A stretch of 64,000 nt of DNA, taken from Chloroflexota bacterium. Lineage in GTDB: Bacteria > Chloroflexota > Anaerolineae > Anaerolineales > Villigracilaceae. The translations under genes were made by a program, and so were the position numbers. Below are positions 8,712-16,214 of the stretch, piece by piece (positions within the stretch are counted from its first letter, which is position 1; the number at the start of each line of letters is the position of its first letter). Under the pieces are notes generated by a model. The model did not search any database. It had not been told where the DNA came from and saw only the letters and a list, made by a program, of their open reading frames with translations. The stretch lies in the NCBI GenBank assembly GCA_016234555.1, contig JACRBJ010000065.1, positions 62,001 through 126,000 of the forward strand, given 5' to 3'.

Positions 8712-10184
8712 ATGAAACTATCTGTACGTTTGATTTTGAGCGGCACGCTGTTGCTTGCGCTGGCATTGACCTTTGCCGCCTGTTCGGGGGGGACCCAGCC
8801 CGAACCATCACCTGTCCCCGAAGCGACCGAAGCCCCTGTCGTCGAGGCGACAGCCGCCCCAACCGAACCGCCTGCGGCTTCGATTTTGGAAATCGTCGGG
8901 GAAACCGAAACCAAGTCGCTGACCATCGATGATTTGAAGGCTCTACCCGTCACCGAAGGTTATGCGGGCATCAAGAGCAGCACGGGCAAGATCACCCCGC
9001 CCGTCATGATGAAGGGCGTGGCATTGAAAGACCTTGCCGAACTCATCGGCGGCATGGACGAGACCAAAGGCTTCAACGTGGTCGCCGAAGATGGGTATAG
9101 CATTACCTATTCGTATGACCAGCTTCAAAACGGTGCGTTCATTTCCTACGACCCCGCTACGGGCGAGGAACTCAAGAACCCCGTCGAACTGACTGCCATC
9201 ATCGCCTACGAAGCCGAAGGCAAACCCTTCGACGCCAGACAGGATGGAACCCTGCGGCTGGCAATCGTCAGCCAGGAATTGAAGCAGGTCACCGACGGTC
9301 ACTGGGCGGTGAAGTGGGTTAACAAACTGGAAGTCAAAAATCTCGGCGCCGATTGGGTCCTGCTGGTGGAAGGCGCCCTGTCCAAGCCGACTGACCGCGC
9401 CAGTGTCGAATCCTGCGGCGCCCCGCAATGTCATGGCACCTCGTGGTTCGACGATAAAAACCAGCAATGGGCTGGCGTGCCTTTGTATTATTTCGTTGGT
9501 TCGGTGGATGACGAAATCTCGCACGAAGGTCCCGCCTTCAACCGCGACCTGGTCAAGGTGGGTTACACCATCGACGTCATCTCCGCCGACGGCTATACCG
9601 TCACCTTCGATGCGGAACGCGTCCAGTACAACAAGAACATCATGGTCGCGTACAAGGTCAACGACAACGCTTTGCCCGAGGAATACTTCCCCCTGCGGCT
9701 GGTCGGTGACGATTTGGAGAAGAAGGAAATGGTCGGCATGATTGAGCAGATCAAGGTGGGACTCGATCCGCTGCCTGCGACGGCTGAACCTATCGCGCCC
9801 GAACTCCCGGCTGATTCTGTTTCAGCAGCCGATGCCACGCTGACGTTGACTGGCTCCGTGAACCAGGAATTGTTCCTGAACGAAGCCGCCTTGCGCGGGA
9901 TGGAACTCATCAAAGTCTCCGCCGAAACCAAGAAAGGCAAGCAGGATTTTGAAGGCGTATCCCTGAACACACTGCTCGATTTGGCTGGCGTCAAAGACGG
10001 CGCGACCAAATTGGTTGCCACTGCATCGGACGGTTACACCTCCGAGGTGGACTTGAAAGACATCCGCGACTGCTCCAATAGCCTGATTGCATTCACTGAC
10101 ACGGCAGAAAACTTCACAATGGTCCTGCCTGACCTCCCAACCAGCGCCTGGGCTAAGAACCTGGTCAAGTTGGAAGTGAAGTAA
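8712..10184 (+). CDS. Lipoprotein with three sulfite-oxidase-like domains
   Basis: Start at ATG 8712, nine bases after AAGGAG; the track start 10 codons upstream would disturb the signal peptide. 490 residues: lipobox LTFAAC, a Pro/Glu/Ala linker to about residue 60, then three repeats of an Oxidored_molyb-like domain. Domain 1 (about 62-215) holds MMKGVALKDLAELIGGMD. Domain 2 (about 220-355) has a Cys pair (CGAPQC) followed by GTSWFDDKNQQWAGVPLYYF. Domain 3 (about 380-490) ends TSAWAKNLVKLEVK and is most like the N-terminal domain of the 14164 fusion protein. The gene has its own operator directly upstream. Domain fold assignment is from pattern similarity; cofactor binding or electron transfer outside the membrane is an inference. 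Confidence 0.65.
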   Translation: MKLSVRLILSGTLLLALALTFAACSGGTQPEPSPVPEATEAPVVEATAAPTEPPAASILEIVGETETKSLTIDDLKALPVTEGYAGIKSSTGKITPPVMMKGVALKDLAELIGGMDETKGFNVVAEDGYSITYSYDQLQNGAFISYDPATGEELKNPVELTAIIAYEAEGKPFDARQDGTLRLAIVSQELKQVTDGHWAVKWVNKLEVKNLGADWVLLVEGALSKPTDRASVESCGAPQCHGTSWFDDKNQQWAGVPLYYFVGSVDDEISHEGPAFNRDLVKVGYTIDVISADGYTVTFDAERVQYNKNIMVAYKVNDNALPEEYFPLRLVGDDLEKKEMVGMIEQIKVGLDPLPATAEPIAPELPADSVSAADATLTLTGSVNQELFLNEAALRGMELIKVSAETKKGKQDFEGVSLNTLLDLAGVKDGATKLVATASDGYTSEVDLKDIRDCSNSLIAFTDTAENFTMVLPDLPTSAWAKNLVKLEVK

Positions 10185-10196
10185 ATTTCAATCACT

Positions 10197-10227
10197 GCTC
10201 TGTCGGGGGCTTAGCCCCCGACAGAGC
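10197..10227. repeat. 31-base palindromic repeat, family GCTCTGWCGGGGGCT, copy 1
   Basis: GCTCTGTCGGGGGCT and its complement AGCCCCCGACAGAGC form a near-perfect hairpin directly between two genes. A nearly identical 31-base copy (with A for T at the variable position) lies at 25062-25092. No T-run follows. It could still act as a processing or attenuating hairpin before wtpA. Confidence 0.8.
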
Positions 10228-10238
10228 AGAAACGCCCC

Positions 10239-11300
10239 ATGCGAAAACCCCTTGCAATCATCCTGCTCTTATCCCTCTTCCTCGGCTCGTGCAACGCGCA
10301 GCAGCCAAAAACTCCGCTGGTGGTGTTCGCCGCAGGGAGTCTCATCATCCCGTTCGATCACATCGAAAAAGCCTTCGAGGCGAAGTACCCAAACATTGAC
10401 GTGCTGGCTGAATATCACGGAAGCATTCAGGTAATGCGCCATGCCACAGAGTTGCACGAGCCGATTGACGTGGTGGCGACTGCGGACGCGGCGCTGATTC
10501 CCATGCTGATGTACGCGACCAACGTCCCTGAGACGGCGAAGCCCTACGCCGATTGGTACGTCAATTTTGCTAGCAATCATCTCGCGTTGACATATAAAGC
10601 CGAGAGCAAATACGCCGATGAGATCAACTCCGACAACTGGACGGAGGTCATCAGCCGCCCCGACGTGAAGACAGGCATCGCCGACCCGCGCTTCGACGCT
10701 TCGGGCTATCGCGCTTTGATGGCGTTTGCGCTGGCTGAAATTTCGGAGCAGAATTACGGGCTGTTCGACCCGATGTTCAAAGACCAGTTCACCTTCCCCG
10801 TGACCATCTTCCGCGGCGACGAGATGACCACCGTCACCGTGCCCGAAATTTTGGAGACCAAGCCTGAGGCGCATGTCGTCATCCGCGGCGCAAGCATCGA
10901 GTTGATCGCGCGGCTCGAAGCGGGCGACCTGGATTACGCCTTCGAATACGAAAGCGTTATCAAGCAACACAACTTGAAAATGGTCAGCCTGCCCGCCGAG
11001 GTCAATTTGGGTGAGCAGTCGCAGGAGGAATTCTACAAGCAGGTTCAGGTCAACCTGGACTTTCAGCGCTTCGCCACGGTCAAGCCGCAGTTTCGCGGAG
11101 AGCGTATCGGCTACGGCATCACCATCCCAGCCAGCGCGGAGCATCCCGAAGAAGCCGCGCAGTTCATCGCCTTTTTGCTCAGCGACGAAGGACGTGCTAT
11201 TATGGAAGCCGACAGCCACCCCATGTTTGAGACCTTCCCCGCCGACGGCTATGAAAATCTGCCGCCTGGTTTGAAACCGTTCGCAGTCCCAATGAAATGA
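10239..11300 (+). CDS. wtpA: Tungstate/molybdate ABC transporter substrate-binding lipoprotein (WtpA type)
   Basis: 353 residues. The signal peptide LLLSLFLGSC ends in a lipobox, so this is a membrane-anchored binding protein. The mature part follows the WtpA/ModA pattern: VVFAAGSLIIPFDHIEKAFE near 30-50, EYHGSIQVMRHATELHEPID, ALIPMLM, WYVNFASNHLALTY and DEINSDNWTEVISRPDVK. These segments agree closely with archaeal WtpA, which binds tungstate and molybdate in octahedral coordination, more than with bacterial ModA. The permease gene follows after a strong hairpin. It lies between the three-domain lipoprotein and wtpB in the Mo/W island. Confidence 0.88.
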   Translation: MRKPLAIILLLSLFLGSCNAQQPKTPLVVFAAGSLIIPFDHIEKAFEAKYPNIDVLAEYHGSIQVMRHATELHEPIDVVATADAALIPMLMYATNVPETAKPYADWYVNFASNHLALTYKAESKYADEINSDNWTEVISRPDVKTGIADPRFDASGYRALMAFALAEISEQNYGLFDPMFKDQFTFPVTIFRGDEMTTVTVPEILETKPEAHVVIRGASIELIARLEAGDLDYAFEYESVIKQHNLKMVSLPAEVNLGEQSQEEFYKQVQVNLDFQRFATVKPQFRGERIGYGITIPASAEHPEEAAQFIAFLLSDEGRAIMEADSHPMFETFPADGYENLPPGLKPFAVPMK

Positions 11301-11303
11301 AAA

Positions 11304-11336
11304 ACCGTCCCGAAGGTTGTAAACCTTCGGGACGGT
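11304..11336 (+). other. Strong intercistronic hairpin between wtpA and wtpB
   Basis: ACCGTCCCGAAGGTT and AACCTTCGGGACGGT form a perfect 15-bp stem with a three-base loop. There is no T-run, so it more likely limits mRNA decay or lowers permease expression relative to the binding protein than ends transcription. Confidence 0.7.
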
Positions 11337-11350
11337 AAACAGAGACTACA

Positions 11351-12142
11351 TTGAAAAAGCACAACCTGCTCTTCAACCTTATTTTCTCCGCGTTGGGCGG
11401 GTTGTTGCTGCTTTTCATCGTCCTCCCGCTGGTCAGCATTTTGCTAGGAACCACGCCGCAGAATCTATGGCTCGCGCTGACCGACCCCGAAGTGCTGCGT
11501 TCCATCAGCCTGACCTTTGGCGCGGCGGCGGTTGCCACTTCGCTGGCAACCGTCACGGGCGTGCCACTAGCTTTTTTACTGGCGCGGAGAAAATTTCGCG
11601 GCAAGCGACTGCTCGAAGCGCTGGTCAACCTGCCGATTGTGGTTCCGCACACTGCCGCGGGTGTCGCCCTGCTGCTCGTCTTTGGTCGGCGCGGACTGCT
11701 GGGTCAATGGCTGACGCCAATGGGCATCGCCTTCACCGATAACTTCGCGGGAATTGTCGTTGGCATGTTATTCGTCAGCCTGCCGTTCCTGGTCAACATG
11801 AGCCGCGAAGCCTTTTCCCTGCTGGACAATGAACTCGAACTCGTGGCGCTTATTGACGGCGCATCGCCATGGCAGGCGTTCTGGCATGTGTCGCTCCCGC
11901 AGGCCTGGCGCGGCGTACTGGCAGGCGCGTTGATGATGTGGGCGCGCGGCATCAGCGAGTTTGGCGCGGTGGTCATCCTTGCCTATCACCCGAAGATCGT
12001 CCCCGTGCTGGTCTTTGAACGTTTCAACGGATTTGGTCTCGTTGCCGCTCAACCTGTCGCAGCGTTGCTTGTGTTGGTGGCTTTGGCTTCGTTTGCCTTT
12101 CTCAGGTTGTCGCTGGTGAGGGAGAAGGAAAACGAAAAGTAA
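11351..12142 (+). CDS. wtpB: Tungstate/molybdate ABC transporter permease (WtpB/ModB type)
   Basis: 263 residues with about six transmembrane helices. The cytoplasmic ABC-binding loop is visible as ELVALIDGASPWQAFWHVSLPQAWRG (the EAA loop). The segment LPIVVPHTAAGVALLLVFGRRGLLG is typical of WtpB and CysT/ModB permeases. The start is TTG 11351 with a weak ribosome binding site; no better in-frame start exists close by. No ATPase gene follows. The only ABC ATPase in the island is tupC at 16211, which might serve both permeases. Confidence 0.85.
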   Translation: MKKHNLLFNLIFSALGGLLLLFIVLPLVSILLGTTPQNLWLALTDPEVLRSISLTFGAAAVATSLATVTGVPLAFLLARRKFRGKRLLEALVNLPIVVPHTAAGVALLLVFGRRGLLGQWLTPMGIAFTDNFAGIVVGMLFVSLPFLVNMSREAFSLLDNELELVALIDGASPWQAFWHVSLPQAWRGVLAGALMMWARGISEFGAVVILAYHPKIVPVLVFERFNGFGLVAAQPVAALLVLVALASFAFLRLSLVREKENEK

Positions 12143-12220
12143 ATGGGGAAATACGGACTCCAACGCCCCCCGTCGTTGGACGCCAAAAATCAGAGATCTT
12201 TGACACCATTGCCAATATGG

Positions 12221-12276
12221 TTGACATCCGCCACCAATTTGCTGTACAATAATTATGAACATATACCCATAATTAT
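12221..12276 (+). promoter_or_regulatory. Promoter with palindromic operator in front of the DUF134 operon
   Basis: TTGACA (12221-12226), 18-base spacer, TACAAT (12245-12250). Overlapping the -10 box is a perfect inverted repeat, ATAATTATG (12249-12257) and CATAATTAT (12268-12276), separated by ten bases. The dyad covers the transcription start. The HTH protein encoded in the same operon is the obvious candidate ligand. Confidence 0.7.
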
Positions 12277-12296
12277 CGTTTCAAAAGGAGTTTGCC

Positions 12297-12557
12297 ATGA
12301 CGAAGATATTTGTCCGCGAACGGGGGCAGGTTGGAAAGGGTGAAGGACTTCCGCGCTTCGCCGTTGTCGCAGTGGAAGGAAACGGTCTCAAGTTTTTCCA
12401 ACAGCACCTGCGCAAGTCGGAAATCGATAAGATTGCGAAGAGCGTCAACGCCGAGGTTGTGATTCTGCCGCGCGGCACCGGCAAGGATGCCGGGGAAGGC
12501 TCCGGCGGCGGAAAGCGCAAGAAGCTGGTTGCCCGCCCGAAGCGCGTGACCAAGTAA
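12297..12557 (+). CDS. Small basic protein of unknown function, partner of DUF134 protein
   Basis: 86 residues, with no signal peptide or membrane segment. The N-terminal half could form a beta-alpha-beta fold (MTKIFVRERGQ, RFAVVAVEGNGLKFF, AEVVILPRGTG); the C-terminal 25 residues are Gly and Lys/Arg rich (GEGSGGGKRKKLVARPKRVTK) and probably disordered. An AAAAGGAG site precedes the ATG. It lies one base upstream of the DUF134 gene and shares its promoter, so the two probably act together. In other genomes DUF134 genes often neighbour small NifX-like Fe-Mo-cofactor proteins; this one does not show the NifX pattern clearly enough to be called so. Confidence 0.6.
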   Translation: MTKIFVRERGQVGKGEGLPRFAVVAVEGNGLKFFQQHLRKSEIDKIAKSVNAEVVILPRGTGKDAGEGSGGGKRKKLVARPKRVTK

Positions 12558-12558
12558 C

Positions 12559-13008
12559 ATGTCGCGCCCGCGCAAACGCCGTCGGGTTTGGCGCGAACCG
12601 CTGCCCGTCATCTTCAAACCGGTCGGACTTCCGCTGGAAGGTTTGGAGACAGTCACCCTTCTGTACGAAGAGTTGGAAGCAATGCGCCTGATCGACCTCG
12701 ACGGGCATTACCAGGAGGATGCCGCCGAGCAAATGGGCATCTCCCGCTCGACCATCCAGCGCATCGTGACCGAGGCTCGCCGCAAAGTGACCCAGGCACT
12801 CGTCGTCGGGACCGCCCTGCACATCGAAGGCGGAACCTTCCGAGTGCCCGCCGTCCACTGGCAGTGCAATGATTGCGCCCATCTGTGGGAGGTCCAACAC
12901 GGCAGCGGCGAGGGGACGCCAGCACAATGTCCCTCATGTGGCAGTACCTCCATCCGCTTGCGGCGCAGGCGGGGAAACCACCAGCCTAAAAAAACAGCCG
13001 CCGAATAA
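12559..13008 (+). CDS. DUF134 family HTH protein with C-terminal zinc ribbon
   Basis: 149 residues. The N-terminal 90 match DUF134 (PF02001): MSRPRKRRRVWREPLP start, EGLETVTLLYEELEAMRLIDLDG, then a helix-turn-helix EDAAEQMGISRSTIQRIVTE. Residues about 100-135 form a zinc ribbon (CNDC and CPSC pairs) joined by a short loop, an extra domain seen in part of the family. It is probably a DNA-binding regulator; the palindrome over its own promoter suggests autoregulation. It sits inside the Mo/W island, but its operator is unrelated to the TCTGATAAG motif. The start has no obvious Shine-Dalgarno sequence and is likely translationally coupled. Confidence 0.8.
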   Translation: MSRPRKRRRVWREPLPVIFKPVGLPLEGLETVTLLYEELEAMRLIDLDGHYQEDAAEQMGISRSTIQRIVTEARRKVTQALVVGTALHIEGGTFRVPAVHWQCNDCAHLWEVQHGSGEGTPAQCPSCGSTSIRLRRRRGNHQPKKTAAE

Positions 13009-13011
13009 AGA

Positions 13012-13048
13012 AACAGGTCGCCTCGAAAAAGGGCGACCTGTTCTTATC
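13012..13048. terminator. Bidirectional terminator between convergent genes
   Basis: AACAGGTCGCC (13012-13022) pairs with GGCGACCTGTT (13032-13042), followed on the plus strand by a T-rich CTTATCTT. It lies between the stop codons of the DUF134 gene and the molybdenum-storage gene. Confidence 0.7.
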
Positions 13049-13072
13049 TTCCGTCGTTTGACCATGTTGGAG

Positions 13073-13900
13073 TTACTTGACGTAAATCCGCGTCCCGACA
13101 TTCCTGCCGTTCAGAACCTGTGTGATATTCCCCGGCACCAACCCATTGACAATAAACACCTCGCGCACGCTGCGTGCCGTGCTTAGGCTTTCCAACATGC
13201 TGCGTTCCACCGCCAGGTCGTTCAAATCCATGGCGAGTAATTCACTGAGGTCAATCTCCTCGATGAACTTCGCCGATGGGTCTTTCTTCGGGTCGGCAGT
13301 GTAAAGTCCCTTCTCATCCTTGATGAGGACACAGCGTTCCGCGCCCATCACCTCGGCAAGCAAAAACGCGCCGACGTCGGTGCGGTGCGGCGGGATGCGT
13401 CCCACAAGCGGGGGACTCTCAAACAATCCGTAGGGCGGCATGGCATGTGTCACCGGTAAAATTCCGGGCATGAAATAATTCGGCAGCTTGGACAAATCGT
13501 CATGACCGATCTTAATCCCACCCTTCTGGCTGAGCAGGATGGCAATCATCAGGGCGTTCTGCTCGCTGATGCTCGACCCCAGTTTGGCGAGCACCCCGGT
13601 CGGCATCCCCAAATCGGTGGCGATGGCGTATGCGTGACGGGCGCGGGTCCCGCCGCCGGTGGAGATCAGAATCTTGTGCGACTTCCGCGCTTCGACCAGT
13701 TCATCCAAAATGGGCAGGAGAGCCGTACGTCCGCGGTCGATGATGCTCTGTCCGCCGACCTTGACCACGACGAGGTCGGGCATCAGGCGGTGAATGGGCG
13801 TGGTATCAGTGCTGGCAAGGAGGGCTTTATCCATGAGTGATTCGCCCATCAAGGGTGATTCGATTTGTAAACGTCCGCTGGCATCGCGTTGAATGGTCAT
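13073..13900 (-). CDS. Molybdenum storage protein subunit homologue (amino acid kinase fold)
   Basis: The start is placed at ATG 13900, after GGAGAAAAT; the track's 72 extra residues run through the promoter region. 275 residues. Landmarks agree with the MosA/MosB subunits of the Azotobacter vinelandii molybdenum storage protein: VVKVGGQSIIDRG, ISTGGGTRARHAYAIATDLG, IPPHRTDVGAFLLAE, GLYTADPKKDP and VNGLVPGNITQVLNGRNVGT. That protein is an ATP-dependent heterohexamer that stores polyoxomolybdate or tungstate clusters. Only one subunit gene is seen here, so this form may be homomeric. It is divergent from the SUOX-TupA gene and shares its upstream region, including the operator at 14063. Confidence 0.82.
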   Translation of the reverse strand: MTIQRDASGRLQIESPLMGESLMDKALLASTDTTPIHRLMPDLVVVKVGGQSIIDRGRTALLPILDELVEARKSHKILISTGGGTRARHAYAIATDLGMPTGVLAKLGSSISEQNALMIAILLSQKGGIKIGHDDLSKLPNYFMPGILPVTHAMPPYGLFESPPLVGRIPPHRTDVGAFLLAEVMGAERCVLIKDEKGLYTADPKKDPSAKFIEEIDLSELLAMDLNDLAVERSMLESLSTARSVREVFIVNGLVPGNITQVLNGRNVGTRIYVK

Positions 13901-13961
13901 ATTTTCTCCATGAGTGATGTGGCTAAAAACTGCCCCGGCAGTATAGCATAATTCCTGACAA

Positions 13962-14088
13962 CACCTGTCCAAAAGGCGGGGTGTCCCCCGTACCTTGCGA
14001 TCAAAAACTGAACTTATAGGCAGGTTGGCGGGGAGAAAAAACATATTATAATGCTCATGCTTTCTGATAAGTTTTTCCTTATCTGAAA
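13962..14088 (+). repeat. Duplicated promoter/operator region, copy 2
   Basis: Counterpart of 6641-6767, with the same order of blocks (CACCTGTCCAAAAG, AAAAACTGAACTTA, AGGCAGG, CATATTATAATG, operator). It fills the divergent intergenic region between the molybdenum-storage gene and the SUOX-TupA gene. Confidence 0.75.
14047..14086 (+). promoter_or_regulatory. -10 box and operator palindrome (Mo/W regulon site 3)
   Basis: TATAAT at 14047-14052 is followed by TCTGATAAG (14063-14071), spacer TTTTTC, and CTTATCTGA (14078-14086). The inner six bases of each arm are perfectly paired. Spacing from the -10 box is the same as at site 1. Confidence 0.7.
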
Positions 14089-14163
14089 ACCTCAAAGACA
14101 CAAAGCATTTCCACATGGAAAAACATCGGAAGCAAAACCTTTTTGTTCCAAGGAGAAGAAAAA

Positions 14164-15483
14164 ATGTCCCGCACGATCAAGTTTGTTTTGCTCATGGGGC
14201 TGGTCCTCTCGCTGGCGCTGTCCGCCTGCGGAACCCCCACCCCCACAGCGGCTCCAGCCGTTGAAGCGCCCACCGCCACCGAAGCCCCCGCAGCGACGGA
14301 AGCGCCTGCCGCCGAAGCCCCATCCACCGAACCGATTCTGACTGTCACCGGCGCTGTGGATACCGAACTGGCGCTCTCCGAAGCCGACCTTCGCGGCATG
14401 GAAGTTGTTCAACTCAAGGCTGAACATCCCAAGAAGGGACCCACCGACTACGAAGGCGTCCGCCTGAGTGAAGTGCTTGCCAAGGCAGGCGTTCAGGATG
14501 GAGCCAGCGCCCTGCTCTTCACCGCCAGCGACGGCTATGAGTCCGAAGTCGCCTACGCCGATGTGGAAGCCTGCGCCGAATGTCTGGTTGCCTTCGACGG
14601 CTCCGACCTCGTCATGGTCATGCCTGGACTGCCCAGCAAAGCCTGGGCGAAGATGGTCGTCAAGATCGAGGTCAAAGCTGAAGCGCCCGCTGCGGCTGAA
14701 CCTCCCGCCAACCCGAACATCATCCTCGCCACCACCACCTCCACCCAGGATTCGGGCTTGCTCGATGTCCTCATCCCCATGTTCGAGGAACAGACCGGCT
14801 ACACCGTGCAGACCATCGCCGTCGGTTCGGGCGAAGCGATGAAGATGGGCGAAGAAGGCAACGCCGACGTGCTGCTCGTCCACGCCCCCGCCTCCGAAGT
14901 GGAATTCATGGACGGCGGATTTGGCAAAGACCGCGCCCTCGTCATGCACAACGACTTCATCATCGTCGGCCCCGCCGAAGACCCCGCCAAGATCAAAGAC
15001 TTCGGCCCCAAGGATGCCTTTGTCGCCATTTACAACGCGGCTGTCCCCTTCGTCTCCCGCGGCGATGACTCCGGCACACATAAGAAGGAAGTCAGCTTCT
15101 GGAAGAAAGCCGAACTTGACCCCTCCACCGAGAAGCCCGAATGGTTCATCGAGACCGGTCAGGGCATGGGCGCTTCGCTCACCGTGGCTTCCGAGAAGGG
15201 CGCGTACATCATTACCGATCGCGCCACCTATCTCGCCAACAAGGACAACCTCCAGTTGGAGATTTTGCTCGAAGGCAACAACGCCCTGTTGAATGTCTAC
15301 CATGTCATCACCGTCAATCCCGATAAATGGCCAAAGGCGAATTACGATGGCGCAGTGGCTTTCTCCAAGTTCATGACCGACCCCGAAACCCAAAAGGTCA
15401 TCGGCGAATTCGGCTTGGAAAAATTTGGTCAGCCGCTCTTCTATCCCGATGCTGACAAGACCGATGCGGATTTGGGACTGTAA
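14164..15483 (+). CDS. tupA: Fusion lipoprotein: sulfite-oxidase-like domain plus TupA tungstate-binding domain
   Basis: Start at ATG 14164, preceded by AAGGAGAAG. 439 residues. Lipobox LALSACG, an Ala/Glu/Pro/Thr linker to about residue 60, a SUOX-like domain at about 60-175 (GVRLSEVLAKAGVQDGAS, a Cys pair in ACAEC, SKAWAKMVVKIEVK), a short Pro/Ala linker, then a complete TupA-type binding domain from about 187 to the end (ILATTTSTQDSGLLDVLIP, VGSGEAMKMGEEGNADVLLV, SRGDDSGTHKKE). TupA normally stands alone and delivers tungstate to TupBC. The fused domain resembles domain 3 of the 8712 protein. The permease and ATPase genes follow directly. The fusion suggests that the SUOX-like domain also handles Mo/W at the membrane surface. 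Confidence 0.85.
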   Translation: MSRTIKFVLLMGLVLSLALSACGTPTPTAAPAVEAPTATEAPAATEAPAAEAPSTEPILTVTGAVDTELALSEADLRGMEVVQLKAEHPKKGPTDYEGVRLSEVLAKAGVQDGASALLFTASDGYESEVAYADVEACAECLVAFDGSDLVMVMPGLPSKAWAKMVVKIEVKAEAPAAAEPPANPNIILATTTSTQDSGLLDVLIPMFEEQTGYTVQTIAVGSGEAMKMGEEGNADVLLVHAPASEVEFMDGGFGKDRALVMHNDFIIVGPAEDPAKIKDFGPKDAFVAIYNAAVPFVSRGDDSGTHKKEVSFWKKAELDPSTEKPEWFIETGQGMGASLTVASEKGAYIITDRATYLANKDNLQLEILLEGNNALLNVYHVITVNPDKWPKANYDGAVAFSKFMTDPETQKVIGEFGLEKFGQPLFYPDADKTDADLGL

Positions 15484-15508
15484 GAAAGTAGACAGGTAAA
15501 CAGGTAAA

Positions 15509-15543
15509 ACAGGTACACAGGAATTTTTTCCATGTGTACCTGT
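15509..15543 (+). other. Hairpin between tupA and tupB
   Basis: ACAGGTACACA (15509-15519) pairs with TGTGTACCTGT (15533-15543) across a T-rich loop, and is preceded by short CAGGTAAA direct repeats. It lies upstream of the tupB start and could reduce permease expression relative to the binding protein. Confidence 0.6.
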
Positions 15544-15569
15544 TTCCTTGTATACTTGCGTACTTCCCT

Positions 15570-16214
15570 ATGACAGACATCTTTGAAATCACCGCTCTCT
15601 CCCTGCAAGTCTCGACTGTTGCAACCCTCGTCAGCCTGTTGATTGGTCTGCCGTTTGGGACGTGGCTCGCGCTCGGCGACTTTCGCGGGCGTTCGTTCAT
15701 CCTGAGCGTGGTCAACACGGGCATGGCGCTTCCGCCTGTGGTGGTCGGCTTGGTGGTGGCAATGACCCTCTGGCGCAGCGGTCCGCTTGGAGGCTTGAAG
15801 TTGATTTACACGCCCTGGGCAATCATCATTGCGCAGACGGTCATCTCCGCACCCGTGGTGACAGGTCTCACGGCGGCGGCGTTGGCGGCGCTCGATCCGC
15901 GTTTGCAACAACAACTTCTTGGGCTGGGGGCGTCCCGTCCGCAGATGATCTGGATGCTGTGGCGTGAAGCCCGCCTGCCGCTCCTCGCCGCGTTGATGGC
16001 TGGATTCGGTTCCGTCATCTCGGAGGTCGGCGCTTCGATGATGGTCGGCGGCAACATTCGCGGACAAACCCGTGTGCTGACCACCGCCATCGTACTGGAA
16101 ACCTCCAAAGGCGAGTTCGAGCGCGCGCTGGCTCTTTCCGCCCTGTTGCTGATCATCACCTATCTCATCAACCTCGCCCTGACCTGGATTCAGCAAAAGG
16201 GGCACAAGCGATGA
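15570..16214 (+). CDS. tupB: Tungstate ABC transporter permease
   Basis: Start at ATG 15570 (MTDIFEITALSLQVS). The track start 12 codons upstream lies in the hairpin region. 214 residues with five or six transmembrane helices, typical of short TupB permeases. The EAA-type loop reads LLGLGASRPQMIWMLWREARLP, and the segment SEVGASMMVGGNIRGQTRVLTTAI is characteristic of TupB. Its end overlaps tupC by four bases (ATGA), so the two are translationally coupled. Confidence 0.88.
   Translation: MTDIFEITALSLQVSTVATLVSLLIGLPFGTWLALGDFRGRSFILSVVNTGMALPPVVVGLVVAMTLWRSGPLGGLKLIYTPWAIIIAQTVISAPVVTGLTAAALAALDPRLQQQLLGLGASRPQMIWMLWREARLPLLAALMAGFGSVISEVGASMMVGGNIRGQTRVLTTAIVLETSKGEFERALALSALLLIITYLINLALTWIQQKGHKR

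Noticed and set aside
12143-12343. 66-codon ORF between wtpB and the DUF134 operon
   Set aside because: Runs through a promoter, an operator and a palindromic repeat; no ribosome binding site and no conserved features.
14092-15393. 433-codon minus-strand ORF opposite the SUOX-TupA gene
   Set aside because: It is a shadow of a GC-rich coding sequence; composition is Gly/His/Asp-rich with no recognisable domain, while the plus-strand frame has a full TupA domain.
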